NCBI RefSeq assembly: GCF_040218065.1
Contig: NZ_JAVJQE010000013.1
Span: 496,001 to 560,000, forward strand
Source: Marivibrio sp040218065
GTDB lineage: Bacteria; Pseudomonadota; Alphaproteobacteria; UBA8366; Aestuariispiraceae
Length of the DNA: 64,000 nt
Direction of reading: 5' to 3'
The notes under the pieces are model-generated. The model ran no database searches and was not told the origin of the DNA. It worked only from the letters and a program-made list of their open reading frames with translations. The number at the start of each line of letters is the position of its first letter. Within the stretch, counting starts at the first letter, position 1. A program made the translations under genes and the position numbers. Below, piece by piece: positions 55,919-64,000 of the stretch.

Positions 55919-56449
55919 ATGCTCACGCTCTTCCTGCTCCGCCACGCCAAATCCAGTTGGACCGACACGGGTTTGAGCGACTTCGAACGGCCGCTGGCCC
56001 CGCGCGGTGAAAAGGCCGCGCCCAAGATCGGGGCGTTCATGGCCGGCGCCGGGTTCGAGCCTGACTTCATTCTGTGCTCCAGCGCCCAACGCACCCGCGA
56101 GACGCTGGCCCTCGTGCTGCCGCATCTGGGCGGCGACGCGGAGGCGCGCCTGACGCGCGGCGTCTACGAGGCCGACGACGAAGGCGATCTGCTGGCGCAG
56201 CTCGCGGCCCTCGACCGCGAGACGCCGGCGCCCGCGCGCGTGCTGCTGATCGGGCATAACCCGGCGATGCAGGACCTCGCGCTGCATCTGACGGGCCGCG
56301 GCGTGGAGGCCGACCGCGCCGCGTTGGCGGAGAAGTTCCCGACCGCCGCGCTCGCCGTCCTGACCTTCGATGCGGATCAGGGATGGACGGGGCTGACGGC
56401 GCAGTCCGGCCTGCTCACCCATTTCATTCGGCCGAAAGAGCTGACCTGA
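55919..56449 (+). CDS. sixA: phosphohistidine phosphatase SixA family
   Basis: 176 residues. It starts LFLLRHAKSSWTD (the RH catalytic motif), then SSAQRTRETL and the second His in LLIGHNPAMQDLAL. It belongs to the histidine phosphatase fold. It is divergent from ppk and overlaps the end of the convergent CYTH-CHAD gene by 26 bp. Confidence 0.9.
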   Translation: MLTLFLLRHAKSSWTDTGLSDFERPLAPRGEKAAPKIGAFMAGAGFEPDFILCSSAQRTRETLALVLPHLGGDAEARLTRGVYEADDEGDLLAQLAALDRETPAPARVLLIGHNPAMQDLALHLTGRGVEADRAALAEKFPTAALAVLTFDADQGWTGLTAQSGLLTHFIRPKELT

Positions 56450-58004
56450 CGCCGCCTTCGCGCGCGTCGTCGCGCCAGAAGGCCGGCGCCGCTTGGAACG
56501 TCTCCCAACAGGCCGCCAGCTTGGCGAGGCCCGCTTCGACCCGCGCGGCCTGAAATCCCTCGATCCGGTCGACCGCCTCCGCGTCGAGCCCCTCACGCGG
56601 ATCATCTGCGCCGGCGAGCTCCTGCAAGAGGCCGTGCGCAACGGCCGCGTCATTCAGGCCGCCCAGGCAGTCCTGAAGCTTCTTCGCCGCCTTCAGCATC
56701 GGCTTGCGGGACTCCGCCGGATAGAGGCTTTGAAAGAACTCCAAGGCGTAGCGCAGGTTCTTGATCTCGATGCGAAGCTGGTGCTGCTCCTCGACGGGCA
56801 GCGCTGACGGATCGCCCTTGGCGTCGACGAGGATCCTGGCATGGCGCGCGTCCAGCAACTCGGCGGCGAAACGCCCGATCGCGACCGCGTGCGCCTTCGG
56901 ATTGTCGGTGAAGGCCCAGCCGTCCAGATCGAGGATCAGGCGCTGGCAGCGTTTTTTCTCGAACGCCTTCACCGCCTGCTTGTAACCCGCCTTTCGGCGC
57001 TTGCGCGCCTGCGCCTCGATCGCCTGAAGCGCCTCAAGCCCAGGGCCGCCCGGGCGCTCCCGCAGCAGCGGGGCGAGCGTCTCCTCCAGAAAGACGTCCC
57101 AGTCGCGGGCCGGGCCGAGCGCCCCCTGCATCCAACGCAGCCGCTTCGCGAGCGGCTTGCGGTGCGCGTCCTCGATGATCGGCTTGAAGGCGCTGAGCGC
57201 GGCGCGGGTCCGGCGCACTGCGACGCGCGCCTGGTGCACGCCCTCCGAATCCTCGCCCCGGCGCACCACCGGCTCGTTCGCCAGCAGCTGCGCCGCGCCG
57301 CCTGACAGAATCGTCGCCAACGCCTGGCGCGCGCTCATCGTCGGATCGAGGTCGGGAGAGCCGGCCTTCTTGGGCGGGGTCGGCGCGCCGAGAAAGAGCG
57401 CGTAGCCGCGCGCGGCCTTGCTGGCCGCGCCGACCGAGAAGCGGACGCGTTCGCGCAGATCATGGGCGAAGGCGAGGAGATCGGCGGGCGAGCCGCCTTT
57501 TAGCTCCAACTCAGCCTCGCAGATCGTCTCCGGCGCGGACGCCCCGTCGCTGCGGATCTCGCCGTGGTCGAGCGCGAGTTCGATCAGGCTATCACCCCAC
57601 TCGATCATCCAGAGCGTGCGCTTGACGTCGGTGGAGAAGACCGGCCGCAGCGATCGCTCGGCGCAGGCCTTACGCACGCGCGTGCGAACGCCGTCATCGC
57701 TGATCAGGTCCAGATCCGGCGCGTCGCCGGCGATCGGGGCGTTCACCTCGACGCGCGTCTGAACTCCGCCCGCCGGCCCCGCCGGGGCTTTCACGGTCTG
57801 CACGCGCCGGCGCCCCTCCTGGCGCAGGCGTAGGGCCACGCCGGCGTCTTTCAGGGCCAGATCGTCGGTATCGAAATACACCGCAATCAACCGCCGGTTC
57901 GCCGCGCGCCCGCGCTTCAGCCGGTGCAGCTGCGGATCGCGACGCAATTTAGCGGCGGCGCGCGCGCCCAACACCAGCTTCAATTCAATTTCCTGCTCGC
58001 TCAT
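56424..58004 (-). CDS. CYTH-CHAD fusion protein (inorganic triphosphatase/polyphosphate-binding)
   Basis: 526 residues from ATG at 58004. The CYTH domain (about 1-200) begins with EQEIELKL, the ExExK motif that binds triphosphate through metals. The CHAD domain (about 230-520) has conserved basic helices, VHQARVAVRRTRAALSAF and HQLRIEIKNLRYALEFF, for polyphosphate binding. It is placed beside ppk, ppx and sixA, so a role in polyphosphate metabolism or granules is likely. Confidence 0.92.
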   Translation of the reverse strand: MSEQEIELKLVLGARAAAKLRRDPQLHRLKRGRAANRRLIAVYFDTDDLALKDAGVALRLRQEGRRRVQTVKAPAGPAGGVQTRVEVNAPIAGDAPDLDLISDDGVRTRVRKACAERSLRPVFSTDVKRTLWMIEWGDSLIELALDHGEIRSDGASAPETICEAELELKGGSPADLLAFAHDLRERVRFSVGAASKAARGYALFLGAPTPPKKAGSPDLDPTMSARQALATILSGGAAQLLANEPVVRRGEDSEGVHQARVAVRRTRAALSAFKPIIEDAHRKPLAKRLRWMQGALGPARDWDVFLEETLAPLLRERPGGPGLEALQAIEAQARKRRKAGYKQAVKAFEKKRCQRLILDLDGWAFTDNPKAHAVAIGRFAAELLDARHARILVDAKGDPSALPVEEQHQLRIEIKNLRYALEFFQSLYPAESRKPMLKAAKKLQDCLGGLNDAAVAHGLLQELAGADDPREGLDAEAVDRIEGFQAARVEAGLAKLAACWETFQAAPAFWRDDAREGGVRSALSAE

Positions 58005-58099
58005 ACCCCTTTTGATAGGAAGGTCGCGCGCCTGCAATCAAACGGAAAAGCCGGCGTCACGAAAAATTCACGCGGTTGAAACCTTTCCGCGACCAGCTT

Positions 58100-58232
58100 C
58101 GAGGGCGACCGGCCGCACCATGTCATCCCAGCCGAAGCGACACGGAGAGTCGGGATCTCGGCGCATGTGCATGGCCCGGGATATCCCGGGTCGACCTGAC
58201 GGCCGACCGGGCTGACAGGCTTTTTCGAGATT
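58100..58232. repeat. intergenic REP-like element
   Basis: GTCATCCCAGCCGAAGCG and GTCGGGATCTCGG are followed by the palindrome CCCGGGATATCCCGGG (58178-58193) and inverted GTCGACCTGACGG/CCGACCGG motifs. It shares GTCATCCC and GGGATCTCG with the element at 19850-19966. The rest of 58005-58246 has no gene. Confidence 0.5.
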
Positions 58233-58246
58233 CAGGGGCGGTCGCC

Positions 58247-59026
58247 CTAAAGCGTCCCCGGAAACGCGCCGCCGTCCAACAGGATGTTCTGACCGGTGAT
58301 GAAGCCGGACTGCGCGCCGCACAGCCAAGCGCAGGCCTGACCGAACTCGGCCGGATCGCCTACTCGGCCGGCCGGATTGGTGGCGCTGACCTCTGCGCGG
58401 ACGTCCTCCACCGACCGGCCTTCCTTCTCCGCACGCGCCTTGAGCGTTCCTTTCAGCCGGTCAGTGTCAAACGGCCCGGGCAGCAGGCCGTTGATGGTGA
58501 CGTTGCAGCGCACCGTCTCGCGGCTCAGCCCGGCGATGAAGCCGGTCAGGCCCGCCCGCGCGCCGTTCGAGAGACCCAATATCGGGATCGGCGCCTTCAC
58601 CGCCGCCGAGGTGATGTTGACGATCCGACCGAAGCGACGCTCCATCATGCCGTCGACGACGGCTTTGATCAGGAGAATCGGGGTCAGCATATTTGCGTCG
58701 ACCGCCTTGACCCAATCCTCCCGATCCCAATCGCGGAAGTCGCCGGGCGGCGGACCGCCGGCGTTGTTGATCAGAATATCCGGTGCGGGACAGGCGGCCA
58801 GCACCTGCTCGCGGCCCTCGGCGGCGGTCACGTCGCAGGCGACGGGCGTCACCTTCACGCCGTGCGCGGCGGCGATCTCCTCGGCGGTCTTCTCCAGCGT
58901 CTCGGCGGTGCGCGCGTTGATCACCAGATCGACGCCTTCCGCCGCCAGCGCCTCGGCGCAGGCCCGCCCCAAACCCTTCGACGCCGCGCAGACGATCGCC
59001 GTGCGGCCGTTCAGTCCCAGATCCAT
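58247..59026 (-). CDS. short-chain dehydrogenase/reductase family protein with non-canonical active site
   Basis: 259 residues. The cofactor motif is CAASKGLGRACAE (TGxxxGxG type), then NNAGGPPPGDF and the Ser strand VNITSAAVKAP. Where the catalytic YxxxK is expected it reads LGLSNGARAGLTGF, so both Tyr and Lys are absent. A recognisable SDR subgroup has the same change. Its reaction is unknown, perhaps a different catalytic mechanism or a binding role. It lies 65 bp from hdaA on the same strand. Confidence 0.85.
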   Translation of the reverse strand: MDLGLNGRTAIVCAASKGLGRACAEALAAEGVDLVINARTAETLEKTAEEIAAAHGVKVTPVACDVTAAEGREQVLAACPAPDILINNAGGPPPGDFRDWDREDWVKAVDANMLTPILLIKAVVDGMMERRFGRIVNITSAAVKAPIPILGLSNGARAGLTGFIAGLSRETVRCNVTINGLLPGPFDTDRLKGTLKARAEKEGRSVEDVRAEVSATNPAGRVGDPAEFGQACAWLCGAQSGFITGQNILLDGGAFPGTL

Positions 59027-59091
59027 TGTCTCGCGTCCTCCTGTTCCGATTTTCCCATGCCATGCGGCGCAAGCGGCCGCTCATCCGCCGC

Positions 59092-59784
59092 TCATTCGCT
59101 CTCGTCCAAGCTCTCCAACGCGCGGCGCGCCAGCGGCAACGTGAGGCCCTTGCGTTCGGCCAACGCCATCCGGTCCAAGCGGTCGACCAGCGACAACGCG
59201 GCCTCAAACGTCCGCGGCATGCGGGCGCTCAGATACTCGATCAACTCAGGCGCGACGGGCAATTGACGATCGGCGAACAGCTTCATCAACACCGCGCCCA
59301 ACAGCGCGTCGTCCGGCGTCCCGAGGGCGACCGACGGCGCCGCCGCCAGGCGCGAGCGCAGATCCGCCGTCCCCATCGTCCAGCGCGCCGGCGCGACGCG
59401 CGCGCCCGCCAGCATCGCGCCAGAGCGCTCGCGCAACATGTTGAACAGGTGAAACAGCGCGTCCGGCTCCGCCGCCGCATCAGCTGCGTCGACGGCGACC
59501 CAGCGCCGCGCGCCGAGGCGTTCGTCCAATCCCTCGACCCGCAGATCGGCGGCCGACCAGACGGGCGCGCCCGCCGCCTCGGCCCAGACGTGCAGCAGGT
59601 GCGTCTTGCCGGAGCCTTCCGGTCCGTAAAGCGTCAGCGCCGGGGCCGGCCAGTCGGGCCATCGGTCGATCCAGGCGACCGCCGCCTCGTTGCAGGGCGC
59701 AACCAAAAAGTCCTCGCGCCCGCGCGCAGGGCGGTGCGGAAGAGCGAGGGGCAGTTGTTCGGGTCTGGCGGGCTTCGCGCTCAT
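59092..59784 (-). CDS. hdaA: DnaA-related regulatory inactivator HdaA
   Basis: 230 residues from ATG at 59784. Near the start, PEQLPLALPH resembles the clamp-binding motif. Walker A is GPEGSGKTHLLHVW, a degenerate Walker B is VAVDAAD, and sensor-type segments DLRSRL and a lid are present. It promotes hydrolysis of DnaA-ATP after replication starts. It overlaps the DUF2066 gene by four bases (ATGA). Confidence 0.92.
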   Translation of the reverse strand: MSAKPARPEQLPLALPHRPARGREDFLVAPCNEAAVAWIDRWPDWPAPALTLYGPEGSGKTHLLHVWAEAAGAPVWSAADLRVEGLDERLGARRWVAVDAADAAAEPDALFHLFNMLRERSGAMLAGARVAPARWTMGTADLRSRLAAAPSVALGTPDDALLGAVLMKLFADRQLPVAPELIEYLSARMPRTFEAALSLVDRLDRMALAERKGLTLPLARRALESLDESE

Positions 59785-60956
59785 TGCGCGTCGGTGCGGC
59801 GCAGGGTCCAACTGGCGGCGTCCTCGGACAGCGCGATGGTCAGGCCGCGCTGCAACAAGGCCGTCTGCAGCTGATAGATGTCCCCGACATACTCGACGTC
59901 GAAGGCCGCCTCGGTGATCGTGGTGCGGATCAAGGTCGCGCTGCGCACGGGCGGCGCGCCCTCCAGCGCGCGTTCGACCGCGACCAGATCGTCAAGGCCG
60001 GCGATCGGCGCCGTCATCGCAAGCACGGTGCCGCCCAGGTCGTAGCGCAGCAGATTCTCGCGGGTCCACGCCTCTTCCAGCACGTCGACGACGCGCGCGA
60101 CCGCATCAGCGCGCGTCGCCTCCTCAACGTCGGGCGGCTCTTCGCCCTCTTTTGCGCGCGCCTCAAGGCTTTCGGCGGGCGGCGGGTCGACGCCGATTAC
60201 GGTCGAGACCGGGGGCCATCCCGGCGCCGACACGGCGATTGAAATCGACAGTCCGGCGCCCGCCCCCTCACGCGCATGCGCGACGACCGCGCCGCCGGCG
60301 CCGTAGCGCGCGGCCAACGCCGCCAAGGCCTCAGAGTCGCCGGCGAGCGCGCCCTGCGCGTCGATCGCCCCGATATCGCCCAGGTCGCCGAGCGGCGCGA
60401 TCACCGGAACCAGGCCGCCCGGCGCCGCTTCGGCCAGCCACGCGTCAAGCCAGGGATTGGCCCCGCTCCACAGCGTCGGCGCGCCGCCCGACGGCTCGTA
60501 GACCGGCGCCACCACCAACGGGCGCGAGCGGGTTTTCGCGTAGGCGATCCCGTCGCGCTGCATCAGACGGCTCACCGCGTCCTCCTGAAAACGCACGGTC
60601 AGTTCGGCCAGATAGCGCCCGCCGCCGAACTTCTCCTCCTCGAACGTCACGTCGCGGATCAGCCTTTCAAGCCGGTCGGGTTCGATCTGCGGGAGCCGAT
60701 CTGCGTCGCGTTCGATCGTCAAGCGTTCGAACAACCGACGGAAGGCGGTGCGCTTGGCTTCGGCGACGCCGGCCTCCTTCGCGGCCACATCGTTCTCGCC
60801 GGTGGCGTCGACCTCGACGCCGGCGACGGTGTAGACGCCGGCGTCCTGCGCCAGGGCGGCCGACGCGCCGACGACGCTCAGCGCCAGCGCGGCGCACGTC
60901 GCGCACCTGCGGAAGGTCCGCCATAGCCGATGCGTCGTCAGCCCTACCAGCAGCAT
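59781..60956 (-). CDS. DUF2066 exported protein
   Basis: 391 residues from ATG at 60956 (AGGGAG nine bases upstream). A signal peptide (ALALSVVGASAALA) is followed by the DUF2066 region: KRTAFRRLFERL, RYLAELTVRFQEDAVSRLM and RPLVVAPVYE. It is almost always next to hdaA in alphaproteobacteria. Function unknown; predicted periplasmic. It is divergent from purM by 106 bp. Confidence 0.85.
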   Translation of the reverse strand: MLLVGLTTHRLWRTFRRCATCAALALSVVGASAALAQDAGVYTVAGVEVDATGENDVAAKEAGVAEAKRTAFRRLFERLTIERDADRLPQIEPDRLERLIRDVTFEEEKFGGGRYLAELTVRFQEDAVSRLMQRDGIAYAKTRSRPLVVAPVYEPSGGAPTLWSGANPWLDAWLAEAAPGGLVPVIAPLGDLGDIGAIDAQGALAGDSEALAALAARYGAGGAVVAHAREGAGAGLSISIAVSAPGWPPVSTVIGVDPPPAESLEARAKEGEEPPDVEEATRADAVARVVDVLEEAWTRENLLRYDLGGTVLAMTAPIAGLDDLVAVERALEGAPPVRSATLIRTTITEAAFDVEYVGDIYQLQTALLQRGLTIALSEDAASWTLRRTDAQ

Positions 60957-61062
60957 TGCAAAACGCTCCCTATTCACTATGGTCCGCGGAACTCGGGACG
61001 GGACGTCCCCACCCCTTCAGACCCGCGCCATTTATAGCGCGCCGCCCGGCGAGGACGCCAGA

Positions 61063-62157
61063 GTGGACCCTAACGACCGATCCGCTTCGAACAAGCCCAA
61101 CGACGCCGGCGCCGGGCGCCTGACCTACGCCGACGCGGGCGTCGACATCGACGCCGGCAATGCGCTGGTCGACCGGATCAAGCCATTCGCCAGGATGACG
61201 CGGCGCGCCGGCGCGGACGGCGCGCTCGGGGGATTCGGCGCGCTGTTCGATCCGAAGGCGGCGGGCTATCAGGATCCGATCCTGGTTGCGGGGACCGACG
61301 GAGTCGGCACCAAGCTGAAGCTCGCGATCGAGGCGGACAAGCATGATACGGTCGGGATCGACCTGGTCGCCATGTGCGTCAACGATCTGGTCGTCCAAGG
61401 CGCCGAGCCGCTGTTCTTCCTGGACTATTTCGCAACCGGCCGCCTGGCCGTCGATACGGCCGCCGCAGTGGTCGAGGGCATCGCCGGCGGCTGCAAGGAG
61501 GCCGGCTGCGCGCTGATCGGCGGCGAGACCGCCGAGATGCCGGGCATGTACGCCGACGGTCATTACGATTTGGCCGGCTTCGCCGTCGGTGCGGTGGAGC
61601 GGGACCAGTTGCTCGACGGCTCGAAGACGGCCGAAGGCGACGTGCTGATCGGCCTGCCCTCCTCCGGCCCGCACTCCAACGGCTACAGCTTGATCCGCCG
61701 GATCGTAGAGCGCAGCGGTCTCGCGCTCGACGACTCGGCCCCGTTCCAACCGGAGACGAGCCTGGGCGCCGCCTTGCTGACGCCGACGCGGCTTTACATT
61801 CAAAGCTGCCTCGCCGCGATCCGCGCCGGCGGGGTCCATTCGCTGTGCCATATCACCGGCGGCGGGTTTTACGAGAACCTGCCGCGAGTAACCGGGGCGA
61901 CGCTGTCCTGTCGGCTCGAGCGGAGTTGGAACGAACCGCCGGTCTTTCAATGGCTCGCCGAAGTCGGTCGCGTCGACGCGCACGAGATGCACCGCACCTT
62001 CAACTGCGGCGTCGGCATGGTCTTGGCCGTCGCGCCGGAGCGTGAGGCGGCCGTCAGCGCCGCCCTGGTCGAAGCGGGCGAGTCGCCCGTAAGGATCGGC
62101 GAATTGGTCGCGCGCGAAGACGGCCCGGCGGTCTCGATCGCCGGGATCGACGGCTGA
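61063..62157 (+). CDS. purM: phosphoribosylformylglycinamidine cyclo-ligase
   Basis: 364 residues from GTG at 61063 with GAGG eight bases upstream; earlier in-frame starts are poorly supported. PurM motifs are LTYADAGVDIDAGN, GTDGVGTKLKLA, GGETAEMPGMY and HITGGGFYENLPR. It closes the imidazole ring in purine synthesis. purN starts ten bases after its stop. Confidence 0.97.
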   Translation: MDPNDRSASNKPNDAGAGRLTYADAGVDIDAGNALVDRIKPFARMTRRAGADGALGGFGALFDPKAAGYQDPILVAGTDGVGTKLKLAIEADKHDTVGIDLVAMCVNDLVVQGAEPLFFLDYFATGRLAVDTAAAVVEGIAGGCKEAGCALIGGETAEMPGMYADGHYDLAGFAVGAVERDQLLDGSKTAEGDVLIGLPSSGPHSNGYSLIRRIVERSGLALDDSAPFQPETSLGAALLTPTRLYIQSCLAAIRAGGVHSLCHITGGGFYENLPRVTGATLSCRLERSWNEPPVFQWLAEVGRVDAHEMHRTFNCGVGMVLAVAPEREAAVSAALVEAGESPVRIGELVAREDGPAVSIAGIDG

Positions 62158-62167
62158 CCCGCACGAC

Positions 62168-62854
62168 ATGGCGCAGGCTCGCAAGCTCAGGGTCGGCGTG
62201 CTCCTGTCCGGCGGCGGCACGAATCTTCAGGCGCTGCTGGACGCGTGCGCCGATGCGAGCTTTCCGGCCGAAATCGCCCTCGTCGTCTCCAACAACGAGG
62301 ACGCGTTCGGCCTGACGCGAGCGCGGCGCGCCGGCGTGGAGACGGCGGTTCTCGACCACCGCCCGTACGCCAAGCGCGAGGAGTTCGAGGCGGATCTGGA
62401 TCGACTGCTGCGCGGGCATGACGTGGAGGTGATCTGCCTCGCCGGCTTCCTGCGGGTCCTGACGGAAGGCTTCGTGGAGGCCTGGCGCGACCGGATGCTG
62501 AACATTCACCCCTCGCTGCTGCCCGCTTATAAAGGGCTGCACACCCACGCCCGCGCGCTCGCCGACGGGGTCGCGACACACGGCTGCACGGTGCATTTCG
62601 TGCGCCCGGCGCTCGACGACGGCCCGCTTGTCGTGCAGGCGGAAGTCCCGGTCGAGCCCGGCGACGACGTCGACAGCCTGGCCGCGCGCGTGTTGACCCG
62701 CGAGCATGCGATCTATCCGTTGGCGCTGAAACTTCTGGGCGACGGGCGACTGAAGGTCGTCGACGACCATGTCCGGATCGACGGCGCGCCCGGGCCTCTC
62801 CGCCTGGGCTGGGAGAGCGTCGACGCCGCCGACCCTCACGGCCGCGCGAGCTGA
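62168..62854 (+). CDS. purN: phosphoribosylglycinamide formyltransferase
   Basis: 228 residues. GVLLSGGGTNLQALLDAC binds GAR, the catalytic segment NIHPSLLPAYKGLHTH follows, and VHFVRPALDDGPLVVQ holds the conserved Asp. It uses 10-formyltetrahydrofolate. It forms an operon with purM. The C-terminal 25 residues are an Ala/Asp-rich extension. Confidence 0.96.
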   Translation: MAQARKLRVGVLLSGGGTNLQALLDACADASFPAEIALVVSNNEDAFGLTRARRAGVETAVLDHRPYAKREEFEADLDRLLRGHDVEVICLAGFLRVLTEGFVEAWRDRMLNIHPSLLPAYKGLHTHARALADGVATHGCTVHFVRPALDDGPLVVQAEVPVEPGDDVDSLAARVLTREHAIYPLALKLLGDGRLKVVDDHVRIDGAPGPLRLGWESVDAADPHGRAS

Positions 62855-62982
62855 CGTCGAACGACCGAGTTTGCTTGAGCGCCGCCGCGGCATGGGTAAA
62901 ATCGGCCGCGCCGAACCAAGGCGTTGGAGAAAACCGACGCGCGCGCAACACCTTCGGGGGAAGGATGAAAGGGACGATGGCC

Positions 62983-63120
62983 ATGGCACATGACGAGTTG
63001 GAGTTCACCCGCGCGCCGCGCGAAAATCTGCAGACCTATGCGCGGATGAAGAAGCTGATCGTAACCGGCGTTGTGGGGTCGTGCCTGGTGCTGATCATCC
63101 TGGCGGCCTGGCTGGTCTGA
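62983..63120 (+). CDS. small membrane protein, aa3-type cytochrome c oxidase subunit IV-like
   Basis: 45 residues from ATG at 62983 (AAGGG nine bases upstream; ATGs at 62965 and 62977 are alternatives). A polar N-terminus (AHDELEFTRAPRENLQTYARMKK) precedes one transmembrane helix (LIVTGVVGSCLVLIILAAWLV). Size and layout match the bacterial COX IV small subunit. It lies 128 bp after purN. Confidence 0.7.
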   Translation: MAHDELEFTRAPRENLQTYARMKKLIVTGVVGSCLVLIILAAWLV

Positions 63121-63143
63121 TCGGCCGCCCGCCGCCCGGCGAG

Positions 63144-63164
63144 CGCAGATCGCAGATCGCAGAT
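63144..63164. repeat. three tandem copies of CGCAGAT
   Basis: A 7-bp unit repeated exactly three times between the small membrane protein gene and the terminator. Too short for a CRISPR or a site of known type. Confidence 0.7.
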
Positions 63165-63174
63165 TGCGGATACG

Positions 63175-63209
63175 AAAAACGCCGCCTCGGGAGCCCGAGG
63201 CGGCGTTTT
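63175..63209. terminator. bidirectional Rho-independent terminator
   Basis: AAAAACGCCGCCTCGGG, two bases, CCCGAGGCGGCGTTTT: an 11-bp GC stem flanked by A and T runs, so it works for the plus-strand COX IV-like gene and minus-strand ndk alike. Confidence 0.93.
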
Positions 63210-63242
63210 CTCGTTCAGCACGCCGACTTGTGCGCGTCGGCG

Positions 63243-63665
63243 TCAGCCGACGATTTCGACGCCGGCGAAGAAGTAGGCGATTTCGATCGCCGCGTTTTCC
63301 GGCGAATCGGAGCCGTGCGCCGAGTTCGCCTCGACGGATTCGCCGAACAGCTTGCGCACCGTGCCCTCGTCGGCGTTGGCCGGGTTCGTCGCGCCCATGA
63401 CTTCACGGTTCTTCGCGACGGCGCCTTCGCCCTCCAGCACCTGGACCACGACGGGACCCGAAGTCATGAAAGCGACCAAATCGTTAAAGAAGGCGCGCTC
63501 CTTGTGCACGGCGTAGAAGGTCTCCGCCTGCTCTTTCGTCAGCCAAAGGCGCTTCTGCGCCACGATGCGCAGGCCCGCCTCTTCGAACATCGCGTTGATT
63601 TTGCCGGTCAGGTTCCGGCGGGTCGCGTCAGGCTTGATGATCGACAGGGTGCGTTCGACAGCCAT
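63243..63665 (-). CDS. ndk: nucleoside diphosphate kinase
   Basis: 140 residues. ERTLSIIKPDATRRNL is at the start, and the phospho-His lies in EANSAHGSDSPENA, the family signature. It equilibrates nucleoside triphosphates. It is divergent from the ABC-F gene. Confidence 0.97.
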   Translation of the reverse strand: MAVERTLSIIKPDATRRNLTGKINAMFEEAGLRIVAQKRLWLTKEQAETFYAVHKERAFFNDLVAFMTSGPVVVQVLEGEGAVAKNREVMGATNPANADEGTVRKLFGESVEANSAHGSDSPENAAIEIAYFFAGVEIVG

Positions 63666-63918
63666 TTCGTCTCGGTCCTCAGTGTCTCGCGGCGGACGTC
63701 CCGTGAAGGCGCGTCGGCTCTGGTGGAATTCCGGGAACGCGGGGCCGGCCGATCAGGCCCGCCCCGCAAGCCGCGCGCCTTATAGACGCAGCGTCCGAGC
63801 GGGGCAAGCGTTGCAACGCAGCATCGCCCTCGCCCGAGCGCGCGCTTGAGCGACCCTGCGCCGCGGCCCGGTTTCGCGGACGCTTGCAAAGGCGGCGCAA
63901 CCTGCTATCCCCCGGCGC

Positions 63919-64000
63919 ATGCTGATCCTGCGCGACATCACGCTGCGCGTCGGCGGCCGCGTGCTGCTGGACGGCGCCAGCGCCCAGATCCCCGACGGCC
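63919..64000 (+). CDS. ABC-F family ATPase, N-terminal fragment (3' end outside the window)
   Basis: Only 27 residues: MLILRDITLRVGGRVLLDGA and the following SAQIPDG. This opening, up to just before Walker A, is typical of ABC-F proteins of the Uup/EttA type. The remaining protein lies beyond base 64000, so the subtype cannot be decided. Confidence 0.65.
   Translation, partial: MLILRDITLRVGGRVLLDGASAQIPDG

Noticed and set aside
63144..63164. Three CGCAGAT copies as a CRISPR or iteron array
   Set aside because: Only three directly abutting 7-bp units without spacers and no origin or cas features nearby.

Overview
The window is GC-rich, gene-dense chromosomal DNA of an alphaproteobacterium. 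Supporting evidence is the hdaA/DUF2066 pair divergent from purM-purN, SufT and SufA beside the SUF genes, an HpnN-type RND exporter, a COX IV-like 45-residue protein, a PAS_5 protein and alphaproteobacterial-type tRNA-Met(CAU). A Rhodospirillales-like member is my best guess, but this is inference. Almost everything is housekeeping except an accessory block at about 2.2-10.3 kb.

Layout. 1-2.2 kb: 3' end of mnmA, a membrane class III cyclase and tRNA-Met with its terminator. 2.2-10.3 kb: accessory array. A long Gly/Ala/Pro-rich protein (A) with its own promoter, leader hairpin and strong ribosome binding site is followed by shorter orphan relatives (B, C and a broken remnant D), all on the plus strand. 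Each is paired tail-to-tail with a minus-strand exported Sel1-like-repeat protein (SLR1-3, plus the signal-peptide stub of a fourth). A truncated IS3-family element sits at the right end. The plus-strand proteins share a conserved trunk and C-terminal modules with a PDG-x-Y-R/K motif. The SLR genes share a nearly identical 5' head but have unrelated, lower-GC 3' parts. This looks like a tail-swapping, effector/immunity-like system and is the best candidate for something undescribed, though no toxin or secretion function is demonstrable from the sequence.

10.5-19.8 kb: PAS_5 protein; bacterioferritin and bfd with a Fur-like box and a decayed PKHD hydroxylase; sterol-desaturase-like enzyme; HpnN-type RND exporter divergent from an MlaC-like protein; membrane protein; MFS transporter; GNAT. 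20-31.7 kb: a large Fe-S cluster assembly region (sufA-sufT-sufS-sufD-sufC-sufB plus an Rrf2 regulator, then gdhA, ferredoxin, two IscS/NifS-type desulfurases and IscR), followed by cysE, which supplies the cysteine pathway. 33-44 kb: alpha/beta hydrolase, CheZ-like protein, anmK, tyrS, a giant YhdP/AsmA-like protein, glnE and bcp. 44-50.7 kb: exported EF-hand-like protein, DUF455 ferritin-like protein, an ABC membrane domain without an ATPase, rlmJ, a class V aminotransferase, an EamA transporter and wrbA. 50.8-58 kb: LysR regulator and a polyphosphate-themed group (ppx, ppk, sixA, CYTH-CHAD). 58-64 kb: SDR, hdaA, DUF2066 protein, purM-purN, COX IV-like protein, ndk and the start of an ABC-F ATPase.

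Functional themes are iron and Fe-S homeostasis (bfr, bfd, suf, isc, Rrf2 regulators), nitrogen control (gdhA, glnE), outer-membrane lipid traffic (hpnN, mlaC, yhdP) and polyphosphate metabolism. All functional names come from reading motifs by eye; no database search was run.
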